A stretch of DNA of 64,000 bases from Dysosmobacter welbionis (GCF_005121165.3 NZ_CP034413.3:868001-932000); one strand, 5' to 3'. Shown: positions 17,957 to 27,599, counted from the stretch's first letter. The notes: generated by a model not told the origin, from the letters alone. Program-made: numbers and translations.

Positions 17957-17990
17957 GAATAGGCCTTGGCAGTATGGCTGCAATAGACCG

Positions 17991-18019
17991 AATGCTCTGC
18001 CAAGTGGCAGAGCATTTTT
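17991..18019 (+). terminator. Leader hairpin/terminator before the HTH gene
   Basis: AATGCTCTGCC-AAGT-GGCAGAGCATT followed by TTTC, placed between the promoter and the HTH gene. It could attenuate the operon or end transcription entering from upstream. Confidence 0.65.
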
Positions 18020-18045
18020 CGCATATCGGTACGGAGGAGATATTT

Positions 18046-18264
18046 ATGTCTGTGAGTTATAAAAAACTCTGGAAACTGCTCATCGATAAGGACATGAAGA
18101 AAAAAGACTTATATGAAAAGGCGGGTATCAGCCCAGCATCCGTCACTAAGATGGGGCGGAACGGGCATGTTACCACGGAGATTCTTGCGAAGATTTGCGC
18201 TGCGCTGGATTGCCGGATAGAAGATATCGTGGAGATTGTGCCGGATCCTGATAAGAGTCGTTAA
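18046..18264 (+). CDS. Xre-type HTH regulator (control protein of the defence operon)
   Basis: 72 aa, a single Cro/C1-type helix-turn-helix (KKKDLYEKAGISPASVTKMG, then a VTTEILAKICAALDCRIEDI helix), the short form often used as control protein in restriction-modification loci. The start at 18046 has GGAGGAG upstream; a longer in-frame reading from 17974 would cross the leader hairpin. It is the first gene of the operon and ends 34 nt before the MORC-like ATPase gene. It probably represses or times expression of the cassette. Confidence 0.85.
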   Translation: MSVSYKKLWKLLIDKDMKKKDLYEKAGISPASVTKMGRNGHVTTEILAKICAALDCRIEDIVEIVPDPDKSR

Positions 18265-18298
18265 ATAGTAGAATATTCTTGATAACAAAGGGATACAT

Positions 18299-19771
18299 AT
18301 GGGAAACATCATTCAGTCGATTCCGGAAGCAAAGCTTCTATTGGCCTCTTTACGCTCCGTTGGATATACAGAGGAAACCGCAATTGCGGATATTGTTGAT
18401 AATTGTATTTCTGCTAAAGCCAAGCATATTGATATTATCTTTGAGACTGAGAAAATGCGAATTCTAATTCTTGATGATGGTATTGGTATGACAGCACAAG
18501 CCCTAATAGAGAATATGAGAATTGGGTCTTCTGATCCGTCGAAACAGCGGGATGATACTGATCTTGGGCGATTTGGTATGGGCATGAAAACTGCCGCCTT
18601 TTCATTGGGGAAAAGGCTTACTGTTGTAACCAGATTTGAGGAATCTACCAGTAACGCTGCATGGGATTTAGACAAAATACCTGATATTGGGTGGAATCTT
18701 ATTATCGAGGAAAGTGACTCAATAGCCGAGATTTCATCCAGGCTTGGAGCGCAAGGTACTGTTGTTTGTATTGAGAATCTTGATCGAGTAATCGGTTCTT
18801 TAGATGAAGCGAAGGCCAAAAAGAAGTTTTGCAAAACAGCGGAAAAAGTTGAAAAGCATCTCGCCCTTATTTTTCATCGGTTCATTGAGGAAGATGGCCT
18901 TGTTATTCGCATCAATGGAACAGAGATTCAACCATGGAACCCGTTCGTTATCAATAATAATGCCACTCAAGAGCTTGCAGATGAAACTATATGGTCAGAC
19001 GATGGTGCATCTGAAGTTGTAATTCAGCCATATGTTCTTCCCCATAGAACCAAGTTTGCCTCGGATGATGACTATCAAGCTGCGGGCGGTGCAAAAGGGT
19101 GGAACTATCATCAGGGTGTGTATGTCTATAGAAATCGTAGACTTATAATTTGTGGTACATGGTTTGATTATATCAAGAAAGAGCCAGCATACAATCTTGC
19201 AAGGATTAAAGTTGATATATCTTCTGTTAGTGATGAAGAGTGGAAAATTGACATTAAAAAATCAACAGCCTCTTTACCTGGGTATGTTCGAGACACTGTG
19301 GAACGGGCTATTGATATTTGTACGGAGGCGTCCGCTCGTGTCTATAACTCCCGTGGGACATACTCAAAATCTAATATAAGTGCACCGAACCTAAGTTATG
19401 TTTGGGAACAGCGAAAAAAGAATGGGCGCTATTCCTTCCATATTAACCGTAAACATGCCTTGCTCACCGAGGTCAAAAAGCATCTTGACACAGATGGCGC
19501 AGCTGCGTTGTCAGCGTATTTAACTCTGGTAGAAAATTTTGCACCGTTTATGCTGTCTGGTGTAACAGACTCGCTGCAAAAATCGACTGAAACTGCAGTA
19601 AATAAAGCCTCACTTGAATATCAAGTGGAGATATCCGAATTAAAAGAATACATCGCGTTGTTTCTGTCTCAAGGATTTACAAAAGAAGAAACAAGGTCCA
19701 CCTTACTGGATATGGTGAATTACCGTCATCTCCGTAATGAGATTATTGAGTTGTTGGAGGAAGCCGAATGA
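18299..19771 (+). CDS. MORC/MutL-like GHKL ATPase of a defence operon
   Basis: 490 aa. Bergerat ATPase fold: N box DIVDNCISA (residues 31-39, with Asp where the usual catalytic Glu is expected), G1 box DDGIGM (59-64), G2 box GRFGMGMKT (90-98). The C-terminal half has a ribosomal-S5-like region and a helical tail. GHKL ATPases of this type dimerise around DNA on ATP binding. ATGA overlap with the Z1 gene. The set GHKL ATPase, Z1, DUF4420, AIPR plus a DNA methylase matches the MORC/MutL-like restriction systems recognised by comparative genomics. Much lower GC than the 1-15 kb region. Confidence 0.88.
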   Translation: MGNIIQSIPEAKLLLASLRSVGYTEETAIADIVDNCISAKAKHIDIIFETEKMRILILDDGIGMTAQALIENMRIGSSDPSKQRDDTDLGRFGMGMKTAAFSLGKRLTVVTRFEESTSNAAWDLDKIPDIGWNLIIEESDSIAEISSRLGAQGTVVCIENLDRVIGSLDEAKAKKKFCKTAEKVEKHLALIFHRFIEEDGLVIRINGTEIQPWNPFVINNNATQELADETIWSDDGASEVVIQPYVLPHRTKFASDDDYQAAGGAKGWNYHQGVYVYRNRRLIICGTWFDYIKKEPAYNLARIKVDISSVSDEEWKIDIKKSTASLPGYVRDTVERAIDICTEASARVYNSRGTYSKSNISAPNLSYVWEQRKKNGRYSFHINRKHALLTEVKKHLDTDGAAALSAYLTLVENFAPFMLSGVTDSLQKSTETAVNKASLEYQVEISELKEYIALFLSQGFTKEETRSTLLDMVNYRHLRNEIIELLEEAE

Positions 19772-22587
19772 TAAACGTGCCTAAGGGCTTAGCCCCGCAT
19801 GAAGTTGATCTTTACATAAGTGCCTTCAAGTTTTGCGAAAAGTTAATTCAGGAACAGAATACTGATATTGGCGCTGCAGTAACAGAGACAACGGAGAAAT
19901 ACAGCTTTATTATTTCGGATAAAGAGTTATTTGCACAGTTTCTTTTTAGAGAAATCACTGCATATACCGAGCCATCAATAGGTGTTGTGTCCCCAGAACT
20001 TGATGATAAAACTTGGTGGAGTAAACTTAAAAAAACGGAAAAATTCATACCTGAGTATTGGCAGCGATATTATGACTACTTAAATAGAAAACCTTCTTGG
20101 AGTTTAACTGCAGTGCAGGATATTGATTCGTCCACTGACGAGATAATGAACGCACTTGCAAACCCACGAAGTGGTAGAGCATGTGATCGCATGGGCATGG
20201 TCTTTGGTTATATACAATCTGGTAAGACCGCACATTACATTGGGCTGATCAATAAAGCGGTTGATGCGGGGTATAGAATTGTAGTAGTGTTGACTGGCAT
20301 TCATAATAGCCTACGCAGCCAGACGCAATCACGTATTGATGAAGAAGTTTTGGGCTATGAGACAAGCTTGGAAAACTTGGCCGATATGATTAGGGAACCG
20401 AATGTTATTGGTGTTGGGATAGGTGCGCACAACCGCGTGAAAACGATAGTGCAGTCCATTACAACCCGTGATGAAAAAGGCGATGTAAATAAAACTACAG
20501 AAGGCGTCTCCATGGTTCCGCCGTTTATTATTGTTACAAAGAAAAATGCAACGGTTTTGCGTCGTATCCTGCGCTTTTTCCGAAAAAACCAATGTGCCGA
20601 AGTAATTGACGGCAAAAAAATTATAACAGCTAAATATCCGGCGCTCATAATTGATGATGAAGCAGACCAGGCCTCCATTAATACAAACGATAGTTATGAT
20701 GAGAAGGGTAATCTTCTTGATGATTATAATCCTACAACAATAAATGGACTGATTCGAGAAATTCTTAAAACATTTGAGTGCAGATCTTATGTTGGATATA
20801 CAGCTACTCCGTTCGCCAACATTTTTATACCACCGCATATTAACTCTGAGCGATATGGAACAGATCTCTTCCCTCGCAACTTTGTTTTCAGAACACCGCG
20901 GGCGGATCAGTATATCGGTGCCCGAGAGTTTTTTGGATTAAGCGGCGATGAAAATACGCCGGTAATGCCTTTGTGCAGAGATATTATCGCGGGAGCTTCT
21001 TACCTTGGTAAGGGTACTAAAGCAGGAGATCCTGTTGGCAACATACCAGAAGAGCTAAAAAAAGCAGTGAAATGTTTCTTGATATCCACCGCGCTTCGTA
21101 ATTGCAGAGGACAAATTAATAAACCCAATACGATGTTGATTCACATTGTGCGTTTCGTTTCTCAGCAAAATGCAGTAAAAAAGAAAGTTGCTGCATACTA
21201 CCAAGATGAACTTGCCAACTTCATCCGATATGGCGACTCAGGTATCTATGATGAACTGAAGACGATTTGGGAAAATGATTACCTTGAGACAACAGCTGCA
21301 TTACGTTCTCAATTCAGTAAATATATGTCTGATTGTGCAGATATTGAATGGGATGATATTTGGGATGAAATTAGGAGAATCGTAGCAAAGAAAGAAATTA
21401 AAATATACAGTGTCAACGGAAAAAGCGAGGATGCTCTGCTATACAAAAACAACGAAGGAAAGCCATTTAATGTTATTGTCATTGGCGGGGACAAACTGTC
21501 CCGAGGCCTGACGCTTGAGGGATTAACTATCAGTTACTTCACGAGAAGCTCTAATACTTATGATACTCTTATGCAAATGGGGCGCTGGTTTGGCTTCCGT
21601 CCTGGCTATTTGGATGCGTGTCGCCTATATACAACGCCAGGGCTAAGAGGACTTTTTTCTCACATTTCTATGGCAACCGAGGACTTGGCTGGACAGTTTG
21701 ATTTTATGAATGATGTAGATCAGACTCCAGCAGATTTTGGCCTGCGTGTCGCAAGTCATCCCTCTTTAGAGATTACAAGTAAAAACAAACTAAAGACGGG
21801 TCTTGAGGTAAAAAGAGACTTCAGCTGCAAGCTTAGCCAGACACGCGTTTTCGATATTGACGGTTCCCAATATGACCGCAATTTTGCAACAGTTGAGAAT
21901 CTGCTGTATTCCATAGCGGGATGCAGAGTTTCAAGTGAACAGTATGAAGCTCGTCTTAAGAGAACGCACCCAGGTGATCATTATTTTTGGATGGATGTAT
22001 CGGCTTATGATGTTGCTAATTTCTTCGAAGGCTATGAAACATCGAAAACGGCTACTCGCGCCAATAGTAAGTATATGGCAGACTATGTGCGTGCGATGAA
22101 TGTAGATGGTCTTGGCGGAGTAAAAAATTGGACCGTCTGCCTTATAAATGTCAGCGGAAACGGAGAGCCATTTTCTATTGCGGGACTTGATGTTGGTGCG
22201 GGTATTCTCAGAAAAGAAGGTGCTGGTGTATCTTCTTTTGAGACAACCTGTTCAATACACACCATGACATCCGCTGGGCACGAGTATTTTGATTACAGTC
22301 AGGCACAGCTCGACAAGGAACATGAGCTCCGAGAAATGTACTCGGCTGATCCATCCATTAATCGGGTCAACGAAAAAATTCGAAAGGAAACGCGGTCTTT
22401 TGATCAAGGATTGTTAATCCTCTATCCAATTGCAGATGCAGGAAAACTAACTGCTCAGAAAGAAGATCACAATACCCCATTTGGCTTCGCAGCTGTGTTT
22501 CCTGATAGAAAAGGAAAAGGTAATCTAAAGTCTTATCGGATGAACGATATAGCACTGGAGAAAGATAACGATGAGTTTTACGGCTGA
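19768..22587 (+). CDS. Z1-domain helicase-like protein
   Basis: 939 aa. SF2-helicase-like motor: Walker A GYIQSGKT (~147), DDEAD Walker B (~296), TATP motif III (~345), GGDKLSRGLTLEG motif V (~573) and QMGRWFGFRPGY motif VI (~602). The whole corresponds to the Z1 family found next to MORC-like ATPases and AIPR proteins. Likely the DNA translocase that drives the effector nuclease. TTGGAGGAAG ribosome site; overlaps the ATPase gene by 4 nt and the DUF4420 gene by 17 nt. Confidence 0.9.
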   Translation: MINVPKGLAPHEVDLYISAFKFCEKLIQEQNTDIGAAVTETTEKYSFIISDKELFAQFLFREITAYTEPSIGVVSPELDDKTWWSKLKKTEKFIPEYWQRYYDYLNRKPSWSLTAVQDIDSSTDEIMNALANPRSGRACDRMGMVFGYIQSGKTAHYIGLINKAVDAGYRIVVVLTGIHNSLRSQTQSRIDEEVLGYETSLENLADMIREPNVIGVGIGAHNRVKTIVQSITTRDEKGDVNKTTEGVSMVPPFIIVTKKNATVLRRILRFFRKNQCAEVIDGKKIITAKYPALIIDDEADQASINTNDSYDEKGNLLDDYNPTTINGLIREILKTFECRSYVGYTATPFANIFIPPHINSERYGTDLFPRNFVFRTPRADQYIGAREFFGLSGDENTPVMPLCRDIIAGASYLGKGTKAGDPVGNIPEELKKAVKCFLISTALRNCRGQINKPNTMLIHIVRFVSQQNAVKKKVAAYYQDELANFIRYGDSGIYDELKTIWENDYLETTAALRSQFSKYMSDCADIEWDDIWDEIRRIVAKKEIKIYSVNGKSEDALLYKNNEGKPFNVIVIGGDKLSRGLTLEGLTISYFTRSSNTYDTLMQMGRWFGFRPGYLDACRLYTTPGLRGLFSHISMATEDLAGQFDFMNDVDQTPADFGLRVASHPSLEITSKNKLKTGLEVKRDFSCKLSQTRVFDIDGSQYDRNFATVENLLYSIAGCRVSSEQYEARLKRTHPGDHYFWMDVSAYDVANFFEGYETSKTATRANSKYMADYVRAMNVDGLGGVKNWTVCLINVSGNGEPFSIAGLDVGAGILRKEGAGVSSFETTCSIHTMTSAGHEYFDYSQAQLDKEHELREMYSADPSINRVNEKIRKETRSFDQGLLILYPIADAGKLTAQKEDHNTPFGFAAVFPDRKGKGNLKSYRMNDIALEKDNDEFYG

Positions 22588-23590
22588 CATCTATAAAGAA
22601 ATATGTACGGATATTGCAAAAAACTCTCGGCCTAATTCTGTTTACGCCATGAGAATGTTGAAACTCTCCAACGGAATTAATATTGCATTCTCTATTAATA
22701 CACTTACATACATGCGGGGAGCGTTTTTCTCAGTTGACGCTAAAGCAACGGCAAATCAATTCCCTCGCTGGAAAGGCGTTGACATCGTCATCGCTAAACT
22801 TCCTGCCTATGGTACTGATCAGGAGTATGTAAATGTAATGCAGTTACCAGGAAGTGCAACTGATATTTTCGAAATTGTCATTGAGAACTTGCGAAGCGAA
22901 CTGGAGAAATGCTCCGTTGCAGAAGACTCCTTTGCAGTTATTGCTGCGGTTTTGACCAAATGGAGAGAATTCTTCAAGACAGATAAAGATCTTATTATGT
23001 CTGAAGAACGCCAGCAAGGGCTGTATGGAGAACTGCTGTTTTTAGAAGAATGCCTTGAAGTATTTGGACCAATGGCTGTTTCTCAATGGGCTGGCAGTAA
23101 TGACGAGACTCATGATTTCTACTTCTCGTCTAATGCGGTTGAGGTGAAAACAACTTCTTCTCAGGCTCCGTACTATGCACATATCAGCAGTGAATATCAA
23201 CTTGACAACAATGATATTCCCGGAAAGTTATTCCTGCGTTTTTATGCGTTTCGAAAAAGTCAAAGTGCAGGGGATAAGCTGCCAGACATTATAGAGCGGA
23301 TCCGTCGGGCAATTTCACATATTCCACAGACAGCACAGACCTTCACAGAAAAAATTCAAAAGTATGGGTACTATGATGCGGCTGCGGATTATTATGGTGC
23401 CGGTTATTTTGTCCGTGATCAATACTATTTTACTGTTAAAGATGGATTTGCACGAATCACAAAAGCTGCGGTGCCCACAGGTGTAACAGATCTAACTTAT
23501 ACGATTAGTGTTGCTCAGTGCATGCCATTTGCGGTCAACAAAAATAGCGTGTTTGCAAAGTTGAAGGGAGGGGTTAACAATGTTGAATGA
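22571..23590 (+). CDS. PD-(D/E)XK motif protein (DUF4420)
   Basis: 339 aa. The nuclease core is visible as RQQGLYGELLFLEE, then W-G-(x)n-HDF (~182) and AVEVKTT (~189), i.e. Asp followed by E-V-K as in PD-(D/E)XK enzymes. It matches the DUF4420 family that accompanies Z1 and AIPR genes. It is the probable DNA-cutting subunit of the system. Overlaps both neighbours (17 and 11 nt), so translation is coupled. Confidence 0.87.
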   Translation: MSFTADIYKEICTDIAKNSRPNSVYAMRMLKLSNGINIAFSINTLTYMRGAFFSVDAKATANQFPRWKGVDIVIAKLPAYGTDQEYVNVMQLPGSATDIFEIVIENLRSELEKCSVAEDSFAVIAAVLTKWREFFKTDKDLIMSEERQQGLYGELLFLEECLEVFGPMAVSQWAGSNDETHDFYFSSNAVEVKTTSSQAPYYAHISSEYQLDNNDIPGKLFLRFYAFRKSQSAGDKLPDIIERIRRAISHIPQTAQTFTEKIQKYGYYDAAADYYGAGYFVRDQYYFTVKDGFARITKAAVPTGVTDLTYTISVAQCMPFAVNKNSVFAKLKGGVNNVE

Positions 23591-25352
23591 TAAAATATTG
23601 GAGTTTTACAGCGAACTGCGCGAGGAAGTGCAAGATTATGTGAAAACCAACGGCCCCGTCTCTGTTAACACAGCGTTTAAGACACTTTTCTTGTCATATC
23701 TGACTGAAACCGGAGAAACACTTGTTTCGGACTGCACTCTCGTTGATTTCAAAAAAGATTCTGAGAATATGCGTTTGGACGGTTATGCCTTCAGTGAGTA
23801 TTTTCGTTCATTGACGCTACTCGTCAGCAAGTATCAGGCTAAAGCCATACCAGATAAAATCAAAAAAACAGAGCTTGATAAACTGATGCGAAAAGCAGTA
23901 AAATTCTATAAGACCTGCCAAACGAATTATTTCGAGGAATTAGAAGAGTCCAGTGATGGGTATCAAGCCTATGAGTTTATTAAGGCACATAGAGCGGATA
24001 TTGAGACAGTGAATATTATTTTTCTGACGAATGACGAAGTGGTACAATTCGTTCCAGAGGATATTTCTTACGGAAAGATTTCCATTAAGTTTGATGTCTG
24101 GGATATTGAACGCCTTTATCAGAGTATATTCAGCGGAACAGCAGTAGAACGTCAGCTTGTTATAAAGCTAAAGAAGAAGTATGCTGCTCCGTTGCATCTA
24201 ATTAAAGTAAATGGGAGCAATGATATCTATGACTGCTATATTGGTGTCATTTCCGGGGAACTACTGGCTCGCATTTACAAGGATGAAGGGCAAGAACTAA
24301 TTCAAAAGAATGTTCGTTCGTTTCTGCAAGCAACTGGCAAGGTCAATAAGGGTATTAAAATGTCCTTGGCAAGTAGTCCCGAAATGTTTATGGCATATAA
24401 CAACGGTATTTCTACAGTTGCAGATAGTATTGTTATTGACGAAGCAAGCAGCCATGACGATTTAGTGACCATCACCGAAATTACTGGGTGGCAGATAGTA
24501 AACGGCGGACAAACAACGGCGTCTATTTATAATGCATTTCAAGCAAAACTGCCTCTGGAAAAAGTGCATGTTCAAATAAAGCTATCTGTCATTAAACAGA
24601 AAGAGCAAGCGGATGGTATTATTCAGAATATATCTAAATATGCCAATAGTCAGAATAAAATCAATATGTCTGACTTTAATGCAAATGATGTCTATCATGT
24701 GAAAATGGAACGGCTGTCCAGAAGTACCTATATTCCAGTAGCAAAAGGTAAGCCTACCGATCAGTGGTTTTATGAGCGTGCCCGAGGTCAGTACCTTGTT
24801 GAACTGAGCAGACAGCCAACCAAAGCGGCAAAAGATCAATTCAAAAGTCGATGCCCCAAGAATCGCTGTATTTCAAAAACTGTTGCCGCAAAGTGCGTCA
24901 TGGCGTGGTCTGGATATCCATATATCGTAAGCAAAGGGCTGGAAACAAACTTTGTGTTTTTCTCAGATATGGTTTCCAAAGGCGAATTTCCAGAACCGTC
25001 TGAACAGAGTTACATCGAAATGATTTCAAGAGTGATTTTATTTAATCGATGTGATGATATTATAAAAAGCTTGAAATTCGGTGGTTTCAAGGCTCAGCAA
25101 GATTACTATACTGTTGCGCTTATCGGGAAATACTATTCGGATCTTATAAATCCTCAGGAAATTTGGAACAATCAAGATATTAATGCAGAAACAGCGAAGA
25201 TAATCGAAACCTTGGCTTATTTTGTATGGGAGCATTTCCAAAATCCCAGTGTACCCGGTGTGAATATCGGTCAATGGTGTAAAAAAGAGGATTGTTGGGA
25301 ACTGCTGCAAAAGCGCTTTGAAGCACAAAAAGATAAAGCAGGAGCAAGATAA
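23580..25352 (+). CDS. AIPR (abortive infection phage resistance) family protein
   Basis: 590 aa. The family core is visible at MAYNNGIST (~273) and WQIVNGGQTTASI (~304), followed by a helical C-terminal half. AIPR proteins occur in phage-defence operons; the biochemical role is not established. Strong GGGAGGGG ribosome site. Ends 3 nt before the methyltransferase gene. Confidence 0.88.
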   Translation: MLNDKILEFYSELREEVQDYVKTNGPVSVNTAFKTLFLSYLTETGETLVSDCTLVDFKKDSENMRLDGYAFSEYFRSLTLLVSKYQAKAIPDKIKKTELDKLMRKAVKFYKTCQTNYFEELEESSDGYQAYEFIKAHRADIETVNIIFLTNDEVVQFVPEDISYGKISIKFDVWDIERLYQSIFSGTAVERQLVIKLKKKYAAPLHLIKVNGSNDIYDCYIGVISGELLARIYKDEGQELIQKNVRSFLQATGKVNKGIKMSLASSPEMFMAYNNGISTVADSIVIDEASSHDDLVTITEITGWQIVNGGQTTASIYNAFQAKLPLEKVHVQIKLSVIKQKEQADGIIQNISKYANSQNKINMSDFNANDVYHVKMERLSRSTYIPVAKGKPTDQWFYERARGQYLVELSRQPTKAAKDQFKSRCPKNRCISKTVAAKCVMAWSGYPYIVSKGLETNFVFFSDMVSKGEFPEPSEQSYIEMISRVILFNRCDDIIKSLKFGGFKAQQDYYTVALIGKYYSDLINPQEIWNNQDINAETAKIIETLAYFVWEHFQNPSVPGVNIGQWCKKEDCWELLQKRFEAQKDKAGAR

Positions 25353-25355
25353 GAT

Positions 25356-26972
25356 ATGTACACAGCGGTAGATCTGTTTGCCGGAGCGGGGGGACTCAGT
25401 CTTGGGTTCATGCAAACAGGAAAATATGATATTAAAGTGGCTTTTGAGAATAGTCCCTATATGCAAGATACATATCGCTTGAATCATCCAGGCGTAGAAG
25501 TTTTAGGTGATGTATGCTCGGCCAACTATAGTGACATTATGCGCAAATATGGCGCTATTGATGTTGTAATTGGTGGCCCTCCATGTCAGGGATTTTCCAA
25601 TGCTAATCGCCAGAAAAACCATGCGATTAGCCAAAATAATATGCTTGTGAAGCAATATTTACGTGCAATTTTGGAACTGCAACCAAAGGCTTTTGTTATG
25701 GAAAATGTAAGCATGTTGAGTTCCGAAGTACATCGATTTTATATGGAAAAGCGCGATGAAGAGACCATTGAGCGCTGCAACATCCCAGTAAAGGATACTC
25801 TTCTGCATTTGCTGGATGCGAAGTTTATGTTCGAAAAAGCACTGACTATTGTGCAGTCGGAAAAAGAAATTTCGAAGTATCTTTGGGCAGAAGAAGATTA
25901 TTACCTGTTGAATGTTATTTACAAGGCATCAAGAAGCGCCGCTAAAATGCAAAAAGCATTGGATAAACATAAGAAAAAATTACTTAAAAGAGCAGAGCGG
26001 TATTTAACGATTGCAGAGAATGATCATGTTTTTGCAGAAGCAAAAACAGCATTTCAGGCGGTAGTGGACTTCTATGAGGGAAGACTGGCTATTGATAGAA
26101 TAAAAGATAAGATTGAACCGTCCATAATGATCCAGCGAATGCTGAGCAAGGCTCAAGAAATATTTGAGAATAACATTGTTGTAGACAAATATGTTCAAGA
26201 TAATGGCTTAGCCGCCCAAATACGTTCATTCGCAGTTTATGATTACCTGAAAAAAATCCTCGAAGCTCCAGAAAATGATTACGTGATTTATAGCGATGTT
26301 CTTTGCGCTGCTGATTATGGTGCACCTCAAAAAAGAATGCGTTTTGTTGTTATAGGAATAAAACGTAGTATTTCTGCAAAAATTGCTTTGCCCAAGGGGC
26401 ATTTTGACGCAGATGAATATCGTACAGTAAGGGATGCAATTAGCGACCTGGAAGATGTCAAGCCGGTTATTGATCTTGCTGATGACCAAAATGGCATTGT
26501 ACTACAGCCCAAGGAAAACCTTAGTGAACTTGCTTCATCTTTGCGTAACTCCTTAATCCTAAGAAATCACATGGTCACGAAAACAACTGATACTGCGATG
26601 GAGCGCTTTCGTGCTCTTAAACAAGGGCAGAATTTTCATTCACTTAAAGACTCTATGAAAACGAATACCTATACAGATGCTGCACGGACTCAGAATACAA
26701 TCTACCTTAGACTAAATTATGATGAACCAAGCGGGACAGTGGTCAACGTTAGAAAGTCAATGTGGATTCATCCAACGCAGGATCGGGCGATAAGTGTTAG
26801 AGAAGCCGCGCGATTGCAGACATTCCCAGATAGTTTTGTGTTCTGTGGGTCAAAGGATAAGCAGTATCAACAAGTTGGCAACGCTGTTCCTCCAATTATG
26901 GCTAAGTCGATAGCAGAAAAACTCGCTCAGATTTTGGAAAAGAATTTAGCTGGTCGTGAAAGAAATGGCTGA
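25356..26972 (+). CDS. DNA (cytosine-5) methyltransferase
   Basis: 538 aa. Motif I VDLFAGAGGLSLGF at the N-terminus, motif IV GGPPCQGFSN with the catalytic Cys (~77), motif VI MENVSML (~114), motif VIII QKRMRFVVIG (~325), motif IX REAARLQTFPDSF and motif X QQVGNAVPP (~508). A helical insertion of about 180 residues (~130-310), rich in Lys and Glu, separates motifs VI and VIII, longer than in typical Dcm-type enzymes. It should protect host DNA from the nuclease of this operon. Followed by an overlapping vsr gene. Confidence 0.95.
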   Translation: MYTAVDLFAGAGGLSLGFMQTGKYDIKVAFENSPYMQDTYRLNHPGVEVLGDVCSANYSDIMRKYGAIDVVIGGPPCQGFSNANRQKNHAISQNNMLVKQYLRAILELQPKAFVMENVSMLSSEVHRFYMEKRDEETIERCNIPVKDTLLHLLDAKFMFEKALTIVQSEKEISKYLWAEEDYYLLNVIYKASRSAAKMQKALDKHKKKLLKRAERYLTIAENDHVFAEAKTAFQAVVDFYEGRLAIDRIKDKIEPSIMIQRMLSKAQEIFENNIVVDKYVQDNGLAAQIRSFAVYDYLKKILEAPENDYVIYSDVLCAADYGAPQKRMRFVVIGIKRSISAKIALPKGHFDADEYRTVRDAISDLEDVKPVIDLADDQNGIVLQPKENLSELASSLRNSLILRNHMVTKTTDTAMERFRALKQGQNFHSLKDSMKTNTYTDAARTQNTIYLRLNYDEPSGTVVNVRKSMWIHPTQDRAISVREAARLQTFPDSFVFCGSKDKQYQQVGNAVPPIMAKSIAEKLAQILEKNLAGRERNG

Positions 26973-27387
26973 TAATCACTCTAAAGAAGTCCGGAGCATG
27001 AATATGTCCCATATTCGCAGCACAAATTCAAAACCGGAAGAAATTGTGAGGAAATATCTTTTTTCACAAGGGCTCAGATATCGAAAAAATGTGAAGAAGC
27101 TCCCAGGGTGTCCGGATATAGTGCTGCCTAAATATCATACTGTCATTTTTGTTAACGGGTGCTTTTGGCATAGACATGATTGCTCCAGATTTGTGTGGCC
27201 GAGTTCAAATCAAGACTACTGGAGACCTAAAATCCTGCGGAATGTTGAGCGCGATAAAAAGAATACCGAAGAATTGAAGGCCTTAGGGTGGAATGTCATT
27301 ACAGTTTGGGAATGTGAACTGAAAAGAGCTGTGCGAGAAGAAAACTTAAATCTGCTTATAACAAAAATCCAACAGAGTAAAAGCTAA
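26965..27387 (+). CDS. vsr: Very short patch repair endonuclease (Vsr)
   Basis: 140 aa (a GTG at 26956 is an alternative start). Typical Vsr motifs: MSHIRSTNSKPE, the catalytic Asp in GCPDIVLPK, and FVNGCFWHRHDC. Vsr nicks T:G mismatches that arise when 5-methylcytosine deaminates, so it pairs with the C5 methyltransferase whose gene it overlaps. Last gene of the operon. Confidence 0.93.
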   Translation: MADNHSKEVRSMNMSHIRSTNSKPEEIVRKYLFSQGLRYRKNVKKLPGCPDIVLPKYHTVIFVNGCFWHRHDCSRFVWPSSNQDYWRPKILRNVERDKKNTEELKALGWNVITVWECELKRAVREENLNLLITKIQQSKS

Positions 27388-27512
27388 CAAACAGAGAAAT
27401 GTTTTGATTCTGAAATCTTGCTTCTTGAAGGGGCATAGTTAACCTGCGAGCCCGGTTGAAGCGGTAAACAACCCCCGCACTTAAAACTCAATATTTACAT
27501 TCTCTTCCATAT

Positions 27513-27535
27513 GGGGGTATAGCTCAGATGGGAGC
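27513..27535 (+). pseudogene. Fragment resembling the 5' part of a tRNA-Ala gene
   Basis: GGGGGTATAGCTCAGATGGG plus AGC looks like the acceptor strand and D arm of tRNA-Ala. The anticodon arm, T arm and 3' end are missing. Probably a leftover of tRNA-targeted integration or recombination. Confidence 0.5.
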
Positions 27536-27560
27536 CCGCATCATGAGTACCCCACATCCC

Positions 27561-27599
27561 AAATAGCGACTGAAATGCAATGCTTCAGTCGCTATTTTT
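27561..27599 (+). terminator. Terminator downstream of the defence operon
   Basis: AAATAGCGACTGAA (27561-27574) pairs with TTCAGTCGCTATTT, followed by T's. Likely the end of the defence operon transcript. Confidence 0.85.

Noticed and set aside
18299-27387. BREX or DISARM system
   Set aside because: No PglZ, BrxC, DrmA/B or PLD genes; the gene set fits the MORC-Z1-AIPR type instead.
27513-27560. Complete tRNA
   Set aside because: Only the acceptor 5' strand and D arm can be formed; no anticodon or T arm.
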